Source: Accumulibacter sp.
Lineage (GTDB): Bacteria > Pseudomonadota > Gammaproteobacteria > Burkholderiales > Rhodocyclaceae
Length of the DNA stretch: 53,577 nucleotides
Reading direction: 5' to 3'
Assembly (NCBI RefSeq): GCF_023806565.1
Contig: NZ_JAMTDV010000134.1
Coordinates: 7,074 to 60,650 of the forward strand
Positions 36,626 to 44,918 of the stretch are shown in pieces (positions within the stretch are counted from its first letter, which is position 1; every line of letters starts with the position of its first letter). The notes under the pieces were generated by a model. That model was not told where the DNA came from. It saw only the letters and a program-made list of their open reading frames with translations, and did no database searches. A program made the translations under genes and the position numbers.

Positions 36626-37753
36626 CTACTTCCCGCCGCTCGCCGGAAACGTCTCGGCGATCATCTGCAGCGCCAGCGCGCCGTCCTGCGTGACCACATC
36701 AGCATAATTGTCTCCGGCCACCACCTCGAAATCACCGGATGCCATCACCGAGTGCGCCGAAGCGACCGCTCCGGCAGCGATGTTGACCAGGCCGCCCAGA
36801 CCACCCTGCAACAGCCCGCCTGCCGCCCGCGATGCCCCTCCGGCCGCCCGCTTGGCCGTCTGCCCGGAACTCGCCTCGACCGGATTGGCCGCATCCGCCA
36901 GGCGATGTGGCAGCACCACCGAGTTCGCCAGCGCATAGGTCTTGAACAGGCCGCCGGGCTGGAAGACCTGCACGAAGGTGCCGCCCGGGCTCAGCATGTT
37001 CTGCGGCTTGCTGTCGATGTCCGGATTGAACCAGCCGGATTCCTCGAAACGCGCAAAATTCAACTTCATGCGCAAGTGGATCACGTTCGCCTGCAGGGTA
37101 TCCGCGGCGCGCGGGCCCGGCCCCATGCCGGCGCCGTAGCGCGAAAACACGTCCGGTGGCGTATCCTTCGCCGTAACGATCACGCTCGCGTTCTCGACTT
37201 CCTTTTCGGTCGGCGTGATGACGAGGTCGATCGCCGTTCCGCGCTCGTGGTGCACCGGGGGCTGGTTGGCCTTCTGCAGCGCTTCCTTGTAATCCGTCTG
37301 CGCGAGCACACTGGTCGGCAGCACTTCGTAACCCCGCGCCTGCAGGATCGTGACGAACGCATCGTGCAGCCTGTCGGTCACCGCCTGCATCTGCGCGTCG
37401 CTCACGCCCTTCAGCGTGTAGGTGACGTCCGTCGTCGATGCCAGACCCGCGCCCGCTCCCTGGCCCCGATTGATCGCCTGCTGCTCGGTCGCGAATTCCA
37501 CCTGGAAGCCAGCCACCACGACCTTCCGGAGACCGTTGGCCGGTGGTTCGGGGGCCGGCGAAAACGCACCGGGTCGTGTGAAAGCGTCCTTGTACACCGC
37601 GGCCTTGTCCGAAGTGTCGGTCAGTTCGACCCGCTTCGGACCACCGTCCACCAGCTTGCTGAGCAGACCGGCCCGGGCATGTGGCGGATGTGCCAGCAGC
37701 ACTGCCGTAGCCAAGGCAATGAACGAAATTCCGATCCGTCGCGTGTTGCTCAC
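36626..37753 (-). CDS. Exported protein of unknown function, first gene of the efflux operon (GTG start)
   Basis: A 375-residue protein that I do not recognise. It has a signal peptide (FIALATAVLLAHPPHARA), then a mixed alpha/beta region with ATEQQAINRGQGAGAGLA, SDAQMQAVTDRLHDAFVTIL and VHHERGTAIDLVITPTEKEV, and a C-terminal half with a Gly/Ala-rich segment (GGLLQGGLGGLVNIAAGAVA). It has no lipobox and is probably periplasmic. Translation starts at GTG 37753, close to an AAGGGGGG site. It ends 16 bp before the outer-membrane factor gene, so it is co-transcribed with the pump and may serve it, or sense its substrate; that is inference. Confidence 0.72.
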   Translation of the reverse strand: MSNTRRIGISFIALATAVLLAHPPHARAGLLSKLVDGGPKRVELTDTSDKAAVYKDAFTRPGAFSPAPEPPANGLRKVVVAGFQVEFATEQQAINRGQGAGAGLASTTDVTYTLKGVSDAQMQAVTDRLHDAFVTILQARGYEVLPTSVLAQTDYKEALQKANQPPVHHERGTAIDLVITPTEKEVENASVIVTAKDTPPDVFSRYGAGMGPGPRAADTLQANVIHLRMKLNFARFEESGWFNPDIDSKPQNMLSPGGTFVQVFQPGGLFKTYALANSVVLPHRLADAANPVEASSGQTAKRAAGGASRAAGGLLQGGLGGLVNIAAGAVASAHSVMASGDFEVVAGDNYADVVTQDGALALQMIAETFPASGGK

Positions 37754-37790
37754 CTTTCCCCCCTTTGGAAATCATGTCGAAGACCGAGAG

Positions 37791-37819
37791 GATAAATCAC
37801 TGAGACGAACAACGCTCAA
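37791..37819 (-). promoter_or_regulatory. Candidate promoter of the efflux operon
   Basis: On the minus strand TTGAGC (-35, four of six) and TTTATC (-10, three of six) are separated by exactly 17 bp. This is about 40 bp upstream of the GTG start of the first operon gene. The match is moderate, but it is the best in the short region available. Confidence 0.4.
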
Positions 37820-38095
37820 CTACGTGCCCTCGTCCTTCCTGTGGCAAGACTGCTCCGATAGCCGTCGCGGCGGCGAGACGATCAGCGCGAACCACGGTGA
37901 AGAAGAGTTCTGCCGTGAATACTGTCGCCGTGAGCGTTCCACGAATTGCGGCAAATGAATTGCACTGATCGCCGCATGGATCAGCCTTTGCCGAGACCTG
38001 GCAAGTCCGGAAGAATTGTTCAGAACGCCGGCAATGAAACTTGCCGCGGTGACCGTCGATGAATCGCAAATCGATCGGACACCGTTCAGCTTCCG
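37820..38095. other. Intergenic region between efflux operon and decayed genes
   Basis: No gene is supported. Local base composition is less GC-rich than the flanks. It probably holds upstream regulatory sequence for the efflux operon; no regulator gene is adjacent. Confidence 0.35.
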
Positions 38096-38692
38096 GTGGT
38101 GCGGGTGGAGAGCATCGATCCGGCCGGTTTCAGCGCATCACGGGTAGCGCCGGACTGCTGCTTCGGCGACGCGCCCGACATCATCGACGTCGACAATATG
38201 ACGCCCGCAGCCGGCGGCAACGAGTTCATCGGCGCCGTGCGCGGTCATGCCGGTATTTCGAAGTGCCGGCGATCACGATCACTGCCAGCGACCAGAGGGG
38301 AAGTCGGCTACGCGGCGCTCGATGCAGGCGCCACCGACTCCCGGACCAAACCGGTCGACAAGCGGGAAGTCGTCGCCCCCATCCGCAAGATGACCCCGTT
38401 GCGCCACGGCCAGAAGCCGCTCGCCGGCCGTGCTGCCCTCCTCGCCGAGGAAGGCACAGCCGCGTCCGAAACCACCGTCGAACGGGAGCACGAGACCATT
38501 TTCCGACTCGCCAAGGCTGCCGGGTAGCGCCAGTGAGACACTGGTGGTCATATCCTGCGCATGGCCCATTTTTGCCGACTCACTGGTGAACAGTTCGGCC
38601 TGAGCGCGGGCAATCGGTCCATGCTGCTCAAAGCCGAGCTTCCCGTCCCTGGTGTTGCTCGTATTCCGTGCGGACTCCAGGCTCTTGCGAAG
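38096..38692 (+). pseudogene. Remnant of a response regulator with HD domain
   Basis: Pieces of a receiver domain and the following HD region are legible but broken. DAPDIIDVDNMTPAAGGNEF corresponds to the receiver phosphoacceptor region. The reading then shifts frame near 38250 (FEVPAITITASDQR is in the other frame) and back near 38298 (ALDAGATDSRTKPVDKRE, the conserved TKP lysine). ETIFRLAKAAG is followed by a TAG (38525) and a TGA (38534), after which TGGHILRMAHFCRLTGEQ resumes the HD-domain entry. The HD motif itself is lost (ELPVPGVARIP). Two frameshifts, two stops and a lost active site mean it cannot work. Confidence 0.75.
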
Positions 38693-38701
38693 AGCACGAA
38701 G

Positions 38702-38983
38702 CTCGATGAAATGCTTCCCGTCCTGCTGCACAAGGAGGTCGAGACGACGCTACTCGACGTTCCCGATGCCATTCTCAATCTCAAGAAACGGGCCGGACAG
38801 ACCCAGGGGCTCGGCCCGATCTCGGAACACCCGGATCTGGCCGCCGCTTTTCCGAAGGACGCGGCGGAACCGCGCAAGGCCTTCGACGAGTATCTGGTCA
38901 GGATCAAGGCGGACGGAACTTGCGACCGGCTCGTCGACGAGTATTGCCCCGGTATTCGCCGATGCTTCCCCGAATTCTTCGTC
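38702..38983 (+). pseudogene. Fragment of a family 3 extracellular solute-binding (sensor) domain
   Basis: In the same frame as the HD remnant, the sequence changes abruptly to residues like the C-terminal end of a family 3 solute-binding domain: ETTLLDVPDAILNLKKRAGQ, LGPISEHPDLAAAFPKD, YLVRIKADGTCDRLVDEYCP, then GIRRCFPEFF. Such domains occur in sensor kinases. The N-terminal part is missing, so this looks like an internal deletion that joined two unrelated genes of a former two-component locus. Confidence 0.6.
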
Positions 38984-39037
38984 GGCGAAAGGTGCGTCCG
39001 GCGGGCACCGGAACGCGTCCAGACGTCACCACCAATC

Positions 39038-39388
39038 ATGTCCCGTCGCTGGGTGTTGCGCTGACTGCTGCTCCTGGCAATGGGCTTCACTGCCTACACG
39101 ATTGTCGTGCGCTGGCACCTCTGCGGTCCCGATGCAGCGCTCCACGAGCGGAACGACGAAAGGCTCTTGGCGGAGTCGCGCGATCGCGCGACGGCCATCG
39201 GCGATTGCTTCCTAGGGCGGCGAAATCAGGCGGTCGAACTGGCCGAGAGGCATGACATCGACGGCTTTCTCCTCACCCGGGATCTCGGCATGTCCAAGCA
39301 GTATGGACTGTTCGCCAGTATCCGTTCCAGTGATCAGAACTTTGTTCTTGAACGGGAACACCGGACAATGCGGGACATGGCCCTGTAA
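39038..39388 (+). pseudogene. 5' remnant of a membrane sensor kinase gene
   Basis: ATG at 39038 opens MSRRWVLR, then an in-frame TGA (39062) stands where a Trp would fit, and the frame continues LLLLAMGFTAYTIVVRWHL (a membrane span), RDRATAIGDCFLGRRNQAVE and LGMSKQYGLFASI, as in the periplasmic sensor part of some histidine kinases. The frame ends at 39388 without any kinase domain. Interrupted and truncated, it is a remnant. Confidence 0.6.
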
Positions 39389-39528
39389 AGCGAAGTCGCG
39401 TATTTCGTCGGTCTGATCCTGAGGTCATTGATCGCCGTGATGGAGCCACCGATCGGAAAAAGGGCCGGCGAACTCGCGTTCGCCGGAACGAGTGCCGAAC
39501 TGGGTCACGATCGCCGCGTCATGGCCAG

Positions 39529-40056
39529 CTACATTGGGCTGGTAGTCGGCGCTGACGCGCGCCAAGTGGCTGAAGAAGGCGCCAGCTGCGGCGTCAAGTC
39601 CGCCCAGCCTTCCTCTTCCGATGGGGAAGAGCATTCGGCTCGCCACGGGTCGCCGTCTGCCAACTCACACAGATCGAGTTGCCAGCGGCTCATCGCCCGC
39701 GAAACGAGAACGGCCTCACCGCCATTGAGACACTGGTCGGCGGCAACGATGTCGAGGATCGCTCGCAGTGTCTGCTTTTGCAGCGCAGGCGAACGCACGT
39801 CGGAGAGCAGACCGTCGATGGCTTCGCTGTCGAGTTCGATCTGGCCAACGTTCGGCGCACGTGCCGTGAGCAGCACGTCGTCGCAGAATTCGTGCAACAC
39901 CCGATCGAATGTGTCGTCGCCAATTTGCAGCCGCTCGAGAATCTCGTTCCGTTCGAGGGTTCGCAGTTCGCTGTTGTCCAGTCCACCGTCTGCAAGCAAG
40001 GCGAGGGAGACAACCCGAGCAACGGCTTCAACGCTGTCCGAGGGGTAGTGACGCAT
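39529..40056 (-). CDS. TerB-like (tellurite resistance/COG4103-type) protein
   Basis: A 175-residue protein with an alpha-helical TerB-like domain at about residues 5-140: VARVVSLALLADGGLDNSEL, HEFCDDVLLTA, and ILDIVAADQCLNGGEAVLVS. The acidic D-G-x-L-D repeats resemble TerB's metal-binding loops. The last 35 residues have no similarity and may be altered by a frameshift near the degenerate flank. ATG at 40056 with AGGAG. Function is not known; TerB proteins are tied to stress or phage-related membrane complexes, but no other ter gene is here. Confidence 0.75.
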   Translation of the reverse strand: MRHYPSDSVEAVARVVSLALLADGGLDNSELRTLERNEILERLQIGDDTFDRVLHEFCDDVLLTARAPNVGQIELDSEAIDGLLSDVRSPALQKQTLRAILDIVAADQCLNGGEAVLVSRAMSRWQLDLCELADGDPWRAECSSPSEEEGWADLTPQLAPSSATWRASAPTTSPM

Positions 40057-40130
40057 GGGATTCTCCTGTTCGGTTGGGTCATCAGATGTCGGCCTTCCAG
40101 CGCGACGCCGCTATTGTCTCGGCGGCACTG

Positions 40131-40155
40131 AATAATGTCTAATGAGAAATAATGT
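40131..40155. repeat. AATAATGT direct repeat in the TerB-LysR divergent region
   Basis: AATAATGT occurs at 40131-40138 and 40148-40155, 17 bp apart, in a 50-bp AT-rich stretch immediately upstream of the LysR-type gene. It could be a regulator-binding site for the LysR protein or for the divergent TerB gene. Evidence is positional only. Confidence 0.4.
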
Positions 40156-40181
40156 TCGATACTATTTGCTATAGCTTATAA

Positions 40182-41129
40182 ATGCCGCGACGCCGCCTGA
40201 CTTTTCGCCAGATCGAAGCTTTTGCCGCGGTCGCCGCACACCGGAGCTTCACGAAAGCGGCGGCAGCGCTGCACCTGACGCAGCCGGCGGTCTCGCTGCA
40301 GATCAAGCAGATCGTCGACACGCTGGGACTGCCGCTCTTCGTGCAGGAAGGCCGCGAGCTGACACTGACGGACGCCGGCGAAGAAATGCTGAAGACCGTA
40401 CGCCAACTCGACGACGTCTGGAATCGCTTCGAGTCGGCGATCGCCGACCTCAAGGGCTTGCAGCGCGGCCGTCTGCGATTGGCGCTGGTGACCACCGCGA
40501 GGCACTTCCTGCCGCGCATGCTCGGCGCCTTCTGCCAGCGCTTCCCGGCGATCGACGTCGAGATGGAAATTGGCGACCGAGACCGCATCGTTTCGCGCCT
40601 GCGCAGCAACCTCGACGACCTGTACATCATGATCTATCCGCCGGAGGACGTCGATGTCGTCAGCCACCCTTTTCTTGACAACGAGATCGTCATCGTCGCC
40701 GCCGCTGGTCATTGGGCCTCTGGCCGCCCGGTGGAGCTCGCGGCGTTGGCGCAAGAGCGGTTCATCCTGCGCGAATCGGGTTCCGGCTCCCGGCGCACAC
40801 TCGACACCCATCTGGCGCAGATGGGTCTGAAGCTCGACGTCAAGCTGACGGTCAATAGCAACGAAGCAATCTGCGACCTCGTCGCCAGCGGCATGGGCCT
40901 GACGGTCGTGTCGCGCTTCGCCTTGCCGCCCGACCCGGCCGCTGCCGGCCTCTGCCTGCTCGACGTCGCCGGTTTCCCGCTGCGCCGGCCGTGGCGGGTC
41001 GTACATCTGAGAAGCAAGATCCTCTCCCTGCCGGCACAGGCATTTGTCGACTACCTGCTACACGGGAGGCAGGCGGACGCACCGCTTGCAGCTGCCGACG
41101 GATTCCGAGCGGAAACCAACAGTCCCTGA
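40182..41129 (+). CDS. LysR-family regulator, CbbR-like
   Basis: A 315-residue LysR-type regulator. The N-terminal helix-turn-helix is clear: LTFRQIEAFAAVAAHRSFTK, then AAAALHLTQPAVSLQIKQI. The effector domain (DLVASGMGLTVVSRFALPPD) is of the CbbR type, which in autotrophs controls RuBisCO genes; no cbb genes are in the window, so the target is open. The ATG at 40182 is preceded only by AT-rich sequence (CTATAGCTTATAA) and no ribosome site, so the mRNA may be leaderless. Divergent from the TerB-like gene. Confidence 0.88.
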   Translation: MPRRRLTFRQIEAFAAVAAHRSFTKAAAALHLTQPAVSLQIKQIVDTLGLPLFVQEGRELTLTDAGEEMLKTVRQLDDVWNRFESAIADLKGLQRGRLRLALVTTARHFLPRMLGAFCQRFPAIDVEMEIGDRDRIVSRLRSNLDDLYIMIYPPEDVDVVSHPFLDNEIVIVAAAGHWASGRPVELAALAQERFILRESGSGSRRTLDTHLAQMGLKLDVKLTVNSNEAICDLVASGMGLTVVSRFALPPDPAAAGLCLLDVAGFPLRRPWRVVHLRSKILSLPAQAFVDYLLHGRQADAPLAAADGFRAETNSP

Positions 41130-41709
41130 CCAGCGGATCGGAACCGCCGCCGACTCAGGCGTGTGCCCACCCACGCAAACGCGGACCCGACCGAAGTGCC
41201 CGCGGAAATCGTGGCCGCCTGGGCCGCTGGCTAGCAAATCAGCGAACAGCGGCCAATCCGCGTTCATCGTTCTTCGACACCAACTCCCCCGCGGCGTCAT
41301 CCGCCAACCGGAAGAAGTGGCCACGCTCCAGTATCCATCGACATTTGTCCATCGACAATTGCATAGCTCGGAAGGAAGCTGATTCCTCCACCGGCTTACC
41401 TGGTCTCCCTCCGGGTCTGAGCTCGCGCCGCTGCCCGGTGATCCTTTCGACACTGTCGAGGAAGCGCGATCCGCCGAGCAGCGGCCCCTGGTTCAGCGCC
41501 ATTCGGAGATCCGCGATCGGCCCCGTACCGTGCCTTGTCCGTAGCCCCGAGTCCGAGACGGGATCAGCGCGCATTGAAGGACACCGGTAGCGTAGAGCCG
41601 GCATGTCGCGTTGCCTCAGTGGTGCCGCTTCGAACGAGATCCGATCGCTGCACCCGGAAAGCACTCCCGGTCCGTTGATTGACGGGAAGCATTCCGCCCC
41701 AGCCGCACC
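41130..41709. other. Gene-poor stretch with transposase debris
   Basis: Apart from the short RAYT fragment listed separately, nothing coding is recognised in this 580-bp stretch between the LysR gene and the AraC remnant. Confidence 0.4.
41386..41517 (-). pseudogene. C-terminal fragment of a REP-associated tyrosine transposase (RAYT)
   Basis: About 44 residues, ADLRMALNQGPLLGGSRFLD then SVERITGQRRELRPGGRPGK, match the C-terminal tail common to Y1_Tnp/RAYT transposases. The HUH catalytic part is absent. Fragment only. Confidence 0.55.
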
Positions 41710-42090
41710 CTACCCCGCCTTTTGTTCCCGCCGCCACGCCGCCGGAGGCTTGCCGGTCAGGCGCTTGAAGGCACGCGAAAAGGCAGCTTCGGAATCGTAG
41801 CCGGTTTCCTGAGCGATGGTCGCGACGGTGGCGTTGCTCTCGCGCAGCGGGTCGGCGCCCAGTTGCATGCGCCAGTTGCTCAGGTAATGCATCGGCGGCA
41901 TGCCGACAGTTCGACGAAGCGTGCGTGCAGCGCCGAGCGCGACAGGCCAACCTCGCGACCAAGGTCGTCCGCGGTCCATGGCTCAGCCGGCCGCTCGTGC
42001 AGGCGAGCGATCGCGCGGCCCACGTAACGGTCGCGTAACGCGGCCAGCCAGCCGCTGCCACCCTCCTCGGGCAGCGACTCCAGATGGCGG
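41710..42090 (-). pseudogene. AraC-family regulator remnant (frameshifted, 5'-truncated)
   Basis: The double helix-turn-helix is readable in two frames. The first, GWLAALRDRYVGRAIARLHE and EVGLSRSALHARFVEL, then shifts: the frame must change by one base near 41907 to continue GMPPMHYLSNWRMQLG, ATIAQETGYDSEAAFSRAFK, and RLTGKPPAAWRREQKAG. A one-base deletion (CTGGTCGGC to CTGTCGGC) explains it. The N-terminal cupin-type half is missing: at about 42085 the sequence turns into a DUF3455 fragment on the opposite strand. Confidence 0.75.
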
Positions 42091-42284
42091 CGGGCTCGAT
42101 TCCCTGGTTGCGGCTCGCCACGCACGACAGCGGTCCGCCGGGACGCTTCTCCGCCGTCACCCGCATCCAACGCGTGAACACCGCGGGAGGTACCGCGCCC
42201 GCATCAGGTTGCGACCCAGGCAACACCGGCGCCACCGCCCGCGTGCCCTACAGTGCCGACTACTACCTCTATGCGCGGCACTGA
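42084..42284 (+). pseudogene. C-terminal fragment of a DUF3455-family protein
   Basis: GSIPWLRLATHDSGPPGRFS, AVTRIQRVNTAGGTAPASGC and RVPYSADYYLYARH are the conserved end of DUF3455 proteins (WLLL..., QRVNT.GG.AP..GC, YSADYYFY). Only about 65 residues remain; the N-terminal two-thirds is missing and replaced by AraC sequence in antisense. No function is known for the family. Confidence 0.65.
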
Positions 42285-42326
42285 GCCGCGCGTCAGTCAT
42301 CTCCCTCATTCCCGAACGGACTTCCC

Positions 42327-43454
42327 ATGTTCAACCGCACACGCACTTGCCATTCGCTCGCGAGCCTGCTCGTCGCCGCCACGGCGCCTTTAGCTGGCGC
42401 TGACGTGATCACTGACTGGAACACCCGTGCCAACGAATTCATCGTGGAGGCGAAAATGGGCACGCCGCCTGCGGTGCGCCTGATGGCCATGGTGCAGACC
42501 GCCGTGGATGAATCGGTGGGCGAGATCACCCGCGTCTCGACGACCGGAGTGAAGGCCGGCGAACCGTTGCCCAACGCCGACGCCGCCGTGGCCGCCGCCC
42601 GCGACGCCGGCATCGCCATCGGCGAACGGCCCGCCGCGGCGGTGCTTGCCGCGCGCGCCACCGACGGCGCCGCCGCACCGGAATCGTATCGCCCGCACAC
42701 CACACCCGGCGCCTACGTGCCGACAGTGATTCCCGCCGTGCCCCAGTGGGCCTCGCGCAAGGCCTGGCTGATCGACAGCCCGGCGCGCTTCCGTCCCGGG
42801 CCGCCCCCAGCCACCTACAGCGACTTGTGGGCGCGCGACTTCAACGAGGTCAAGACTCTGGGCGGACGCAACAGCACGGCGCGCAGCGCCGAGCAGACCG
42901 AGATCGCGCGCTTCTGGGAGTTGTCGCTGCCGGCGATCTATCATCGACTGCTGCGCTCGGTGGCCGACGTACCGGGGCGAGACCTAACCACCAATGCGCG
43001 CCTCTACGCGGTGGTCGCGCAGGCGATGGACGATGCGCTGATCAGTGTCATGGACGCCAAGTACCACTACAACTTCTGGCGCCCAATCACCGCCGGGCGC
43101 AACGGCGATATCGACGGCCACGACGGCACCGAACGCGACCCGGCCTGGAGGCCGCTGATCGACACACCGTCACATCCCGAGTACGCATGCGCCCACTGCA
43201 TCCTCGCCGCCGCCGTTGGCACGATGCTGAAGGAGCAGTTGGACGTCTTGCCCGGCGTGGTACTGTCTACCTCCAGCCCCACTGCCAGAGACACCACGCG
43301 GCGTTGGCACAGCGTCGAGGACCCGATGCGGGAAGTGGCCAATGCCCGCATCTACGATGGCGTGCATTATCGCAACTCCACCGAGAGGGGCCTGGACATG
43401 GGCCGGCGTATCGGCGAGCCGGCGGCGGCACGGTTGCAGCAAGCGGCCGAGTGA
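42327..43454 (+). CDS. Vanadium haloperoxidase-like PAP2-superfamily protein (secreted)
   Basis: A 375-residue protein with a signal peptide (LASLLVAATAPLAGA). The vanadate/phosphate site motifs are present: KYHYNFWRPITAG (Lys, Arg), TPSHPEYACAHCILAA (the PSxPxxH-type motif), and DGVHYRNSTERG (His, Arg). It belongs to the haloperoxidase-related phosphatases, active in the periplasm. Relatives, as I recall them, carry about 35-40 more residues between VAAA and GIAIGE (about 42597); here these are joined directly, suggesting an in-frame deletion. Whether it is active is uncertain. No convincing ribosome site. Confidence 0.75.
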   Translation: MFNRTRTCHSLASLLVAATAPLAGADVITDWNTRANEFIVEAKMGTPPAVRLMAMVQTAVDESVGEITRVSTTGVKAGEPLPNADAAVAAARDAGIAIGERPAAAVLAARATDGAAAPESYRPHTTPGAYVPTVIPAVPQWASRKAWLIDSPARFRPGPPPATYSDLWARDFNEVKTLGGRNSTARSAEQTEIARFWELSLPAIYHRLLRSVADVPGRDLTTNARLYAVVAQAMDDALISVMDAKYHYNFWRPITAGRNGDIDGHDGTERDPAWRPLIDTPSHPEYACAHCILAAAVGTMLKEQLDVLPGVVLSTSSPTARDTTRRWHSVEDPMREVANARIYDGVHYRNSTERGLDMGRRIGEPAAARLQQAAE

Positions 43455-43671
43455 CACACGAGCGCGCGCCGCCCCTGTCCCCGTCAAGAACAAAGTCGTG
43501 ACGCGCGAAACCCTGGAAGGCGATTGTGGGGTTGTCGGCGCCGGTGGTATGGCGTTCGCGGATACGCCGCTCACCGGTACCGAAGCCCGCATGATCTTCG
43601 AAGCGCTGCGGCGGGACGACTTGCTCATCACGTGGCCCAAACCTCGGCGAAACTCGAACCCGGGTTAGTCC

Positions 43672-44085
43672 GGGGAACGGTGGCAGGCGCTTCCCGACCA
43701 ACTCACCCTGCGCCAACCCAAGGTCACGTTCACCGCGCCGGGGATGCGTTCCGAATCCCTTTATCGGGTCACGCGATGGATGCACGCGTCGCGCCTACAC
43801 CGCGGCGGATTTCGCGGACCCCTACCGCCAGCGATGGGATGTCGACCGGTCTTTCCACGACATCAAGACGACGATGGGCAGGAATGAGTTGTGCCGCCGA
43901 TCGGCGGAAATGGTCGAGGCGGGCGACGTGGCAGAGCAGGCGCCACACCGCTTGTGTTTCAAGGGCACCATTCAGGATTTGCGTGAGGGAGAATCTCCGC
44001 TCGGCCAAACCACGAGCCCGGCGAACAGCGCCGTCCGCTGACGAAACGAAAAGATCGTACGCTCGCTCCGCCTCACCGAGCGCCG
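43672..44085 (+). pseudogene. IS4-family transposase remnant
   Basis: The C-terminal half of a DDE transposase, broken by frameshifts. ERWQALPDQLTLRQPKVTFT and APGMRSESLYRVT are in one frame; from about 43785 the match moves to another: RAYTAADFADPYRQRWDVDR, SFHDIKTTMGRNELCRRSAE, and RLCFKGTIQDLRE. The usual catalytic Glu of RWxVE appears as Asp. The N-terminal half is missing and no inverted repeats were found. The 200 bp before it (43455-43671) hold nothing I recognise. Confidence 0.7.
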
Positions 44086-44657
44086 CTAGCCGACCATGGA
44101 TACAGGCGCGGAATCAGAACGGTCAGAGTGCTTGCAATCACCACCGCCAGAGCAGAGCCCGCGATAAACAGCGTCCATGAGCCCGGCTTCAAGGCGCCCA
44201 AGGCGATGATCAGTGTGAGCGCAGGTAGATCGAGGAAATGCGTGAATGAGGGGACGAGCTTTCCGCGTTCGTGCTCGAGCTCGGGCGTGAATCGCCCCTC
44301 GGCAAGGGCGCGCTGAGTCATTCGGCGCAGCCGCATGAAGTAAAGCCGCGTGATCGTGTTGCCCTCGATGAACTCGGCGAGGAACAGGACGACCATGCCG
44401 GCCAGCCAAGGGATGTCGAGGAAGGCCCAGCCGCCGTAAAAATTGGTGATCATCCATACACCGGAGGCAAGAAGCAGCAAAGCCCCCGGCACGACCAGGC
44501 CGTCGTAGCAGACGGCGATGTTGCGCACCGCTTCGGCAAAAGGGAGCAGTTCCCGTAATTGTCGCGAACGGAGATCGGCCATCCAGACGGCCACCAGACC
44601 GGCCCCCATCAGAATGGCTCCCAGGAGGTGGAGGAATTTGAGCAGGTTATAGATCAA
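44073..44657 (-). CDS. DUF2269-family integral membrane protein
   Basis: A 194-residue protein with four or five membrane spans (YNLLKFLHLLGAILMGAGLV, GALLLLASGVWMITNFYG, WLAGMVVLFLAEFI, and a C-terminal pair). LLKFLHLLGAILMGAG and the GVWM region resemble DUF2269, whose function is unknown. It overlaps the very end of the IS4 remnant. Start ATG at 44657 without a strong ribosome site. Upstream (44658-44918) there is only a partial 9-bp hairpin (44768-44794) and no gene. Confidence 0.7.
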   Translation of the reverse strand: MIYNLLKFLHLLGAILMGAGLVAVWMADLRSRQLRELLPFAEAVRNIAVCYDGLVVPGALLLLASGVWMITNFYGGWAFLDIPWLAGMVVLFLAEFIEGNTITRLYFMRLRRMTQRALAEGRFTPELEHERGKLVPSFTHFLDLPALTLIIALGALKPGSWTLFIAGSALAVVIASTLTVLIPRLYPWSASGAR

Positions 44658-44918
44658 GTCGACTACTCGGTCCGTGCATGCGTTCGCAAGCAGAGCCGGC
44701 CGCGGGTTGTGGGCTGAGGCGCAGCGTTCCGGCCATACGCGGACCGTGGCGTACGTTCAGTCCCATCAGGGTCAGGTTTCATGAGCCTGGCCCTATTGCC
44801 CTCGGGAAATCTGCTGCCCAAGCTGTTGGGAGGAAAAGTGTGCAACGCTCACCCGCAGCGGCCCGATCCGGCCTGCCTTGGCGTGTCGGTTGGGCGCCGA
44901 TGCGCCGCGTCACTGTCT

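Noticed and set aside
43455-43671. A frame reading TRETLEGDCGVVGAGGMAFA after the haloperoxidase-like gene
   Set aside because: No recognised family, no ribosome site, and it runs into the IS4 remnant; treated as non-coding.
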